The position numbers were made by a program, and so were the translations under genes. Below, piece by piece: positions 55,146-64,000 of a stretch of DNA of 64,000 nt. The DNA is from Daphnia pulex (lineage: Eukaryota; Arthropoda; Branchiopoda; Diplostraca; Daphniidae). Position 1 is the stretch's first letter, and the number at the start of each line of letters is the position of its first letter. The notes beneath the pieces were generated by a model. That model did no database searches. It was not told where the DNA came from and saw nothing but the letters and a program-made list of their open reading frames with translations. The stretch is from NCBI RefSeq assembly GCF_021134715.1, contig NC_060026.1:12205001-12269000 (forward strand), written 5' to 3'.

Positions 55146-58100
55146 TTGCCAGGATAACGACCGAAACTCGAGAGTATTTCATTGAATTCCAAATCTATAC
55201 ATTATGGAAGAAGGAATAAATTAAATGAGAATTCAAATTGACTTAAAAGTTTCGATAGGTAGCATTCGTACTCACCAATTTCAATGGAATAACCACACGA
55301 AATTCCCGGATGTAACACAATTTGTTCAACCGGATTGACTTTGGGGTAAATTAGGACTACACTGGTAAATTTAAGCCACACATAATTCTAATGGATTTTA
55401 CCCGGTAGAAAATTGTTGGTCCCAAATGGCGTCCTAGTTCCGGTTCGTTGCGGTGATGTCGGAGTCCGATGCGATGTAAGAGGCCAAACAAATAATTGAC
55501 GAATCAGCGACACTAAACGAGGGAAAAAGATCGTGATCACAGGAACACACAGCAGCTGCTGTTATACTGGAGATCACTTTTAAAGATCGGGCTGCTGTTG
55601 TTGCTCCTTCACTTCACTATTATTCGAAAGAGCATGCGATTAACGATGACTTGAATATCAACCGACGAAATTTTGCACCATTCATTGATTCTCCATCTGG
55701 CCTAGGTTTAAGAAACAAAACTTAATAGGTAATCATGAAATACATTCACAGCAAAAATATGACAGAGACTGAGCAAAGCAGTAAAATTGGATCCAACTTC
55801 ACGTAATGATTACAGGTTACTAGCAACTAAGTATCTAACTAGTAACTATTTTACTCATACTAAAATGTTGTTGTTGGAATAATTACTTGTTTCCTTTCCT
55901 GCTTTAGTATTCCAGCCCATCTTGGATCACCCGCACCACATCCTTAAATTTGTCTCTTGATGTGACAGGACAGCATGACTTGGCAATAGATTTTGCTTGA
56001 ATTGGCGTTGAATTTCAAGTCACCTTCCACTGCTCTAATGAAGAGTTTTAGTACTGCACCAATATTTTCTAATCAAGTTGATTTTGTAACATCAGAAACA
56101 GTTCGTAAATCATGATTACTTGTTGTTGTTAAGAGCCTGAGACCAAACTGAAACTCGCCACCCGATCGCCACCTGCCGGTCAGTATTTCAGCGCCACCTT
56201 CAAACCGTCAAAAACAGACAGAATATTACCGCCAGCCTGATGATTATTATTAGTGTGACTGGTTAGTAGCCAGTTATGTCATACAAAGAAAGTCTGATTG
56301 CTGTCTCAACTCTCAACTGTCAAGGACAGTTTTGACCGTCGCGCCGCCGATTATAAATACATAACAAAACGCCCTCTAATGCTCAACAAGGCCACCCTCT
56401 TTTGATAATTGACATCTCTTACAAGAGCTTTCTGAACTGCCTCAAGATGGCTGTACAAGAAACTTAAGAGATCTCTCATTTTCAATTTTCACATTTCTCG
56501 GTTTAATTCTAAAATTCTGCAATCATTAATTAAACTACTAGGAAGATTGTAAGAAGTAGAAAAAATCGGGCCAATAAAATTGACTATCAAAACAGGAAAC
56601 GATAAAAAGGCTCATTATTTCACTAGCATTCCTTTGTAATAACTTATATATTTGCTTTCATAACTCGTAAAAGGAGAGATATATGGTCATAGCGTGGGAA
56701 TCGCGCAAAAGACGACTGCCATAAACATTGTTGAAATGCTTTTATTTCCGATGAACGCAAGGGCATTTGGCACTTATACCGGGAGGAGTGTATATAGTAT
56801 CCAAACCGTCGTCGGCGGCTCATTCGGATGCATTTTAATGGACTCGTTGTTTGCGGATATGATAATAATCCATCGGATAACTCCCTGGGAGGGTACAACC
56901 TTAATTTTTTTCTGTTTTTCCAACATTTCTTTCAAGTTCACGACATCTCGTTGATTATACCAGGAAGAAGGAATTGCCGCGATGACGTCGGATAGGGCGC
57001 GGCCCGTTTATAACTTGGTGGAACGTGGTTCATTTGCGAAACGAAGGATTGGCAGCTGGACAAGAAAACAAAACAACAACAAAAAAAAGAATAAATAAAA
57101 CTGCAGACGAGAATAACCGGTGCGTTCGTTGGATTCGCAGTCGTCACGTCTCTTCTATAACAAAATGCGCCAGCACAATCGTAAAATCTAATGTGACAGG
57201 ACAGGCATCAGATTATAGTCAATCAGCCCGTAGGGATGCATCACGCAGTCGTCAAATGGGAAAAAAGAAAATTCCAATCGGTCGTCCGCTAGAGGCGAAT
57301 CGCTTGCTGTGTGATGGGCGCAGTCTTTAGTGGCGTCGTTATTACATTGCGCGACAGGTCCGATTAGCATCGACTGAAAAGCCACACACGATCGACCTTG
57401 ATACGATTTACCTTTTTTTTCTTTCTGGTTTGTCTTATTTTATTATGCAATGGGAAATCGGGAAGCGTCGGGATTGAGCGTTTTGCGGCGTTGCGAGAGG
57501 AAACGAGTGTGTGGAAGAATATAAGCGCATCGAAGAGGTCGTAGCCCCAAGGTAATTGATCCATTTCTTTCTTTATTTATTATCGGAGAAATGAAAACAA
57601 GTAGAAATGCAGAGCGCGCCGTGGTATCGAAATATCAAGCTCTGTGGCGACCGTCAGCTGGGGCTATATACAATTGATTCCAGGTGATTCACCTGCTCAG
57701 GTAATTTTATAAGAAAACCTAAAAAAAAAAATAATAATAAAAGGAAATCATGGGCGTGTATTATTTACGACTTTCTTCTTTACGAACGAGCCTAAAGCGG
57801 AGTATAGAGTAGCAACAACTCTCGGCTTAAACCGAAAAAAAATGAGGAGGGAGTTGACCACGAAATATCACACACACGCGGCTTATTATATGTACACGAA
57901 AAAAATCCCCAAAAAGACTCACAGTCGGCCTCGGGCGTCTTTTCCTCTCACACATTTCAATAGTTTGGCTGTTCGTGTCTTGTGTGAACACATTGGAAGA
58001 ATCCAACCGTCGCCTTTTTGTTTTGTTTTTTTGGCCGAATCGAATGACGTCATACAGGGCTGGACAGTCTTTTACAAAAAATGAAAAATACAAAAAAATC

Positions 58101-58533
58101 TTTTCGGGAAGGGGGGGGGGAGTTCAGTGATGGAAGGTATTTTTGTATTTTTCGCCTTATAAGGCCGGTCGGGCGTCCTCCGATAAAATAAAATAAAAAA
58201 ACCCTGGGCTTTTTTTTTGTTCGTTTTGCGCGCAACGAAAGAAAAAGAAGCTGGAGAGACCCTCATCTATATGTACACAATAATATTAGAGCCGGCCTCG
58301 TCCTACATTAGCATAATGCAAAAGCACCACAGACAGATAAAGATGCTGTTTGGGTTATAAATTAGATTAAAACGCTATCAAAAAATATACACGCGCTAGA
58401 GCTCCCGCTTCGTTCTCCAGGCTCCCATAGCAAAAAGGAAAAAAAGGAAACATTCGAGATAGACGCCAGGCTGTTTGAATAAGTAAACCATTAAATTAAA
58501 AATGAAGAAAAAAAAAGAGTACTACACTTTTTT

Positions 58534-58573
58534 CTTCTTCTTCTTCTTCAGAATGAATAGAAGAAGAAGAAGT
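58534..58573. repeat. TTC/GAA inverted microsatellite
   Basis: A TTCTTC run is followed after AGAATGAATA by a GAAGAAGAAG run, forming a perfect-stem hairpin from microsatellite sequence. Confidence 0.7.
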
Positions 58574-61500
58574 ACCTATCGACCTTGGGAGCGAGCGTGC
58601 CGGTCGTGCAAACTGCACAAACACAGCTGTTGCTATAGGACATAATATAGCTCGCAGTAGAGTCCAGCAACAACACACACAGCACACAAGACAATGTTAT
58701 ACATTTATATCGTATAACTTTCGCACTACAATCAGAATTTTAGAGAGTGGAGTCCAAAAAGAAAAGAAAAGAAAAAAAGATATGCAGGTACTTGATATTA
58801 TATAAAAACCCGTGGCGGAACGTGTGTATCGTTGCTGAACAGCTCGTTGCTTTTCACCTGGAACGATGCTGAATAAGGTTCACGGCGCGCGCTCATCTCG
58901 GAATATGGCAATTCAATTGATGGTTCTCTTGTTTTCCCCCCTTGTGTGGGTAGGATGGATGCTGCTGCAACACCAGCACGCCTAAAATTCGAGATGAATG
59001 GGAATTAGCCATAGTTAGAGAACAGAAGAAGCACAAATAAGTGAAGAGAGAGAGAATTGTTTGCACGTTCTTATCATTAGATTAGATGCTGGCCGATCCG
59101 GCGGCGGCGGCGGCACGGAGAAAAAACTTTCCCTCCCAAATTGGCGAAGAAATGTCAAGAAAAATTACAAATTTCGGAGACTGTTGGCTTCTTCTTCTTC
59201 TTCTTCTCGGCTATAGCTTTTGTTTTCTCTCTCCATTTCGCCAGTCCGGCAGATCGTCTGGGTCGTGCGAGAAAGTTGTCCAGTTGGACTTGTAATAATA
59301 ATACCTGTATAGCCTAAGATGTGACCATAACCGGCCTCCTTGCACTCTCCCTTGTTGGTATAAACTCGGGGCGCATGCAGAGCTAGATAGCCGCCCGTTA
59401 TAACATCGGTCGCTGGCCTGCTCTGCTGGCCATTCATCTGGATGTACTCGATTTCATTTTTCTTAACTTGCCTCTTTTCGGGTCGCCAGGTTGTTGTTTC
59501 TTCGGTCGGCACTTTGGTGTCACGCGAAAGCCCCTTTCTTCTTCTGCTGTAGCTATTCCCGCGGCCCGGGAATCAGCTCGATGCCAATCACCTTGTTATT
59601 TTCCGTCTGCTAGAAAAGAAAGAGATTTCACGCCAGAAATGACAACAATTCGTGACAGATGAAAACCTAGAAAAAAGAAAGAGAGAGAGGAATATCGTGA
59701 AGATGTTCAGGAAAAAAAATTCAGAAACTGGAATTTGTTTCGACGGAATTCTTTTCCAGGGAGAAAGTTCCAGCGATTCACGAACAAAATATAGGAACAA
59801 AAAAATAATAAAGAGAAATACTAAGTAGGCTAAACACAGTTGCAAAGGAATATTAGCGTATAAATTTGTTTTCATCTTTTATCGATGGGATTTTTAATAA
59901 CGAACGTTTCTATTTTTATAAAGTCATAAAACAATTTTTTTTAAAGGGAATTGTTTGTGATTCGGAAAAGCAATCAGTTGTTGGCTTATCATTTCTTTAT
60001 TCGGCGCTCATAAAAATCAAATGAAAGGGGACAATACCATAAAGCTCCTCGGTCGTCCTCGGAGCTGCTAGCTACACTAATGTTATTATTTATATCTGTT
60101 ACGCAACGCCGGATTTGTTGACGATTTCCTTATTGACTTATAATGGCAGCCGAATATCACGACCGGATGTGTGTCGCCTGCCGGTTATGATTATAATACC
60201 TACCGATTTCTATTTTATTGATTTTTCTTTTCTTATATCTTTTCTTTTTCTCCAGAAATTGGAAAACAAACAGAAAAATTGAATAAACAATTTGATCGTG
60301 GAATAAGAGAGATGAGAGAGAGAAACATTTGGCGGGCGGTCGTGCGTGCTGGAACAACATCCCAACGAGGATGAGCACAAGAAATAAAACAAAAGTAGAA
60401 GAAGAAAGAAGAATCAGCTGAGCAGCATGAGTTGTTGTTTAGTTATTATTATTATTATTGTTTTTCTTCTTCGTCTCATTCGTGGTTTATGGAATAACCG
60501 ACCGACTTGGTATGTATAGACACATGCACAATCCCGCCCTTCACTTTGAGCATCTGGCCGAGTGTTATAACATTGTCGGAATAAATTTGACTCAAAAAAT
60601 TAGCCGAAAAAGAGAGAAAGAGAGAGAAGATTCTTCCAGCCGTCCTACATACATACACAGGCCAACATGCCAAGTGCACACACCTCGTCACGGGTAAACC
60701 TCAAAACCGCGAGTCAGCTGTTTGCGGGCCATTAAACATCCGCGCACGATATATCTTTTTCTTCTTCTTTTTCTTCGCCATTTTCTCAATTATTTTCGAA
60801 ATTGTATTCGAAAATTGAATGAAAAATTTGACGAACGTGCTGGCGATGAACGGTGTTAACGCGTTGCCGAGAGTTGTATCCCGCCGAGATTCACGTGAGT
60901 GATGGCAGCAGCAGCCTCTTCTTCCCCATACACAGTTACAGCACACTGGCGCAGCACCGTAGCGCAATGAATAATAAGTTAATAATTCAAAAGAAATTTT
61001 CAATTCAACATCTATAGGCACATAGAGCGTAATCAATAATCCAATAAAGGTAAAGGTGTTGCGTACGTCTAGGAAAATGTTCTTTTTCCAACCATATCGG
61101 GACGGTGGAAAAATCCACCTCATCTCTTGGCTATGCGATGCGCAACGGATTCGTCCCACACGGGTTATTACGCCATTGGAGTCTGGAAGAGAAGAAGAAG
61201 AAACGTGGGGACAAAACAGCGCAGAGATAAATGAGATGCTCAGTTCAGAGTCACCCAGGGTCCGATGGCAATACAAGGATTGCCCATTTCAATAAAACCT
61301 TCTTCTTCTTTACCTTTTCGAAATCTATAAGCGGACGTTTGCTTGAAGGACGAGCAGCAGCAAACCAAAACAACTAACGATATATATCCTCTCCCAGCCA
61401 GCATCACAGAAGTTGATTTGTTTCATTCCTACCCCCACCAAACGGAAAATCAAAGTCATGGGGGGAATTAACAAGACTGGACTTTGCTCCTCACTATCCC

Positions 61501-62748
61501 TCTCCGCCCTAATAAGGGAAAAGGGAATAAATAATAAAAGATAAAACGTGTTTTTCATTTTGAAGAAGAGAGAGAGAAAACGATCGGCCAGGGTCCAGCT
61601 AGTATTGTGTGTGTTTTCCAATTGGGGAAAATGGCGAAAAAGGTCCATTTGTTTTTGAAACGGAATGATGAAGAAGAAGAAAGAAAGAAAGAAACGAAAA
61701 CGGTTTCGAGTCAAATAAGGCAATCATAGCCGGACCCTGGACCGCCATCGAACCGATTTCGGTTGTCGGTCTATGTGCGTGGGGTTGACGTGCGCGTTGC
61801 TGAAACGGTCGAGATTTCATCACCCGAGACAAAAAAAAAAAAAAAAAACAAAAAAAGAAAACGATGCAATCATCTGATATTTTGTGTGTGGTACAACACA
61901 CGACTACCTACGGCACCGCCGCCTCCCAGTCAGCAGTCCAGGAGAAATAATAAAAAAAACGAAATCACAGACGACCCACCAAACGTATTGGCCCCCGATA
62001 TGGCCAAAAAAAGAGGTGGATGCTGCACACAACACAACCACGAAACTCACAAAAAGGCACAAATGGAAATCAACAACAACCAAAGAAACTCTCAAAGAAG
62101 ATGGCCATAAAACGAGCCAACAAGTTGCGTCTCGACACGAAAATGACGATGGGGGTCGTCCGCGCTATGGGCATCCCATCGCCCAATCTATACTCGAGTT
62201 AACCAAATTCTCACTTTTTAAAAAATTGTTATTATATTCATTCAGTGGGGGGGTTTTTATTCTTTTTTTGGGAAACTGATACTTTCACTTGTTGTTGCTC
62301 CTTTTCGGTTACACACACACACACATGTTGCAGTTGAAACGAGCAATTGAACGCCTCGGGTGGCCGGGCCATTGTCGTCTTCATTTGCGAAAGGAACTGA
62401 CACGTATATAATCCCTTGATTACATTATTCTCGATTTATAGTCGAGAATGAAGAGAAGAGAGAGAGGAAAACACGAAAGAAATGTGTAACACACGCTCGT
62501 GCAAGAGCCGCCCGCGTCTGTGTCAAGGCTCACGTCATTTTCAGCGATTCGGGAGGAGGCGGGAGGGAGAAAGAGGTCGTGACCCGTGGGCAACCCAACA
62601 ACAGTGAAAAATACAACAAAAGAGAAAAGAGATTTTTCACTCTTATTTTTTGAACGGAAAATAAAGCTCGATGGGAAAAACTTGTACCCACTCAAGAAGA
62701 TATTACAATTTGCTTGTCCTCATTTTTTCTGACGTTTTTGCTTATTAG

Positions 62749-62773
62749 TTGTTGTTGTTGTTGTTGTTGTTGG
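62749..62773. repeat. (GTT)n microsatellite
   Basis: Eight GTT units, uninterrupted. Confidence 0.85.
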
Positions 62774-63425
62774 CTGCTGTTTTGTATCAAACCTGTTTAC
62801 GCTTTTTAAAAATTCCATCTGCGCGGATGACGAACGGGCGCGGAATCATTTCACTCGAAAACCAAAACAGATTGAAAGGAAATTTGTGTAAATCAAATCA
62901 CCAATGAATCAAAACAACTCCCAAATCGAAAAATAAAATATTAAGGAGTTTGGTTGTTTTCCTTTTTTTTTTTTTCCAATTTGTGTTTTTCACGAACGTC
63001 TGGGGGAATTGACGTAATACGCTAAAATTGGAGCCGAGCTGGCGCCACCTCGTGTGGTCGCCCAGTCAAATGGTGGCGGCTGGGAGAACCGCGCCGAGTC
63101 AAAACGTTTGATTCCGGCGGATGGGGTGACCGGATCGGGACGGCGGTAACGACCATCCGGTGATTTGCGTTCGTCGCCAACGTGATCTGTCACTATCGAA
63201 GCTCCGATTAGCCAATTTGACCCTTTTACGGCCGGAAACGCTACCAGTTGACTCCAATTCCCGGCCGCCACTTTTTCGTTTCTTTTTTCTTTTTTATTTT
63301 ACAGCGCAGCACAAACCGTTTGGCCTTTTCCAAGGGGAAATCGCCCACGTTGTTGTTGTTGCCTGGCTGCTGGCTGGCTGCTGCTCTATCATCTCGTCCT
63401 CTCTATTCACCTTTTCCCTTTTTTT

Positions 63426-63448
63426 TCTTCTTCTTCTTCTTCTTTTTT
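63426..63448. repeat. (TTC)n microsatellite
   Basis: Pure TTC/CTT run preceded by a T tract; open on both strands as Phe/Glu runs. Confidence 0.8.
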
Positions 63449-64000
63449 ACAAGCAAAATGGAGGATATAAAGAATACAATCGCTGGCTAGAATACATAGA
63501 TATATATATGTGTACACCGTGTCTGGGCGCTGTGAGAGAGTGAAAGGAGCCGGTAGAAGCTCACGAACCAAGGGAAGAAGTTGAAAAGAGAAAAAATGGA
63601 AAGTTTCTTTCCTCTTTACCAGATTTCCATATAGTGAAACCATTTCAACCTGTTGGCTGTATAAGGCTCGTTCCAAAAGTCTCTCTCTCTCTAACGAAAA
63701 CGAATGAGAGGGAGAAAGAAGAAATGAACAAGAAGAAGAAGAAGAAGAAAACCAGAATCCTATAGCCCGCGACGATGCTATCTGACACACACGATAATAC
63801 TAGTCAAGGCTTTCTCCCCATATATGTCGTTGCTGCATAAAGTCTCCCTTTTTGCTCCTGAGCTTTTTTATTTTATTTTTTATTTTTATTTTTTAAAATT
63901 TTTTGGTCTGGTCAGACTTTTGAGCTTCTCTCCAAACGACTAGAGCTCCGCCCACTTTGCACAGAACGTTTTTTTTTTTTTTTCGTCCCTCGTTCGGACA

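Larger units (their letters stand above)
55146..64000. other. Gene-poor DNA with simple repeats
   Basis: No gene that I can support. 55.1-56.6 kb is mixed intergenic DNA. From about 56.6 kb the texture returns to that of 3-17 kb: (TTC)n, (GA)n, (GTT)n, poly(A/T), GC-richer islands. Perfect TGACGTCA at 58045-58052. A (TTC)5...(GAA)4 hairpin lies at about 58534-58573. Promoter-like GC islands near 56980 and 63030-63250 may belong to genes outside the window. Confidence 0.5.

Noticed and set aside
54518..55219. 233-codon open frame after C1q gene 2
   Set aside because: It lies in the repeated 3' flank, is not kept open in the homologous copy at 49080-49720, and shows no domain.
1..64000. CRISPR arrays, bacterial operons, integrons
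   Set aside because: Spliced genes, snoRNAs and eukaryotic transposons show this is animal nuclear DNA; no spaced identical repeats of CRISPR type were seen.

Overview
The window is animal nuclear DNA, most likely from a water flea (Daphnia) or a close branchiopod relative. Introns are short (about 55-170 bases) with GT...AG borders. There are secreted proteins of a C1q-tailed type that I associate with Daphnia, a FLYWCH/MULE transposon, and long gene-poor stretches full of simple repeats. The species is inferred, not proven.

Layout. 1-2625: an unusually large intronless tetraspanin on the minus strand. 2626-17555: about 15 kb with no recognisable gene. 17556-21124: the 3' exons of a PfkB-type pseudouridine kinase on the plus strand; its first exon(s) could not be found. 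A complete five-exon claudin-like four-pass membrane protein (19167-20147, minus) lies inside one of its introns. About 21470-23000: a plus-strand, probably noncoding, multi-exon gene whose introns carry five box C/D snoRNAs in two families. Each sits 68-78 bases upstream of its 3' splice site, a GAS5/UHG-like arrangement.

23000-43800 is AT-rich accessory DNA. It holds a 1.4 kb near-identical direct repeat (25013-26407 and 37588-38982) and a MULE transposon with 110-base inverted ends and a frameshifted FLYWCH-DDE transposase (27505-30853). It also holds a decayed segmental duplication of the kinase 3' end plus snoRNA host (32852-34720), in which every copied snoRNA has lost a box or its guide. 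Within that copy is a 44-base perfect hairpin flanked by an 8-base duplication. Further on come a piggyBac-type MITE with TTAA duplications (36797-37134) and a pair of diverged inverted arms near 39.7 and 41.0 kb.

44060-55145 is a tandem cluster of two C1q-tailed secreted proteins (45065-48488 and 52201-54380) plus the relic of a third. Both share an unnamed N-terminal domain, single-heptad-run coiled-coil exons that all begin and end in phase 1, a small Cys module and a C1q domain. The first has an extra region of about 370 residues, a GC-AG intron, and a one-base frameshift in an A5 run. 55146-64000 shows no gene I can support, only simple repeats and scattered palindromic motifs.

Functionally these are neighbours rather than one pathway: membrane scaffolding (tetraspanin), pseudouridine breakdown (kinase), epithelial junction (claudin-like), rRNA methylation guides (snoRNAs) and secreted recognition-type proteins (C1q cluster).
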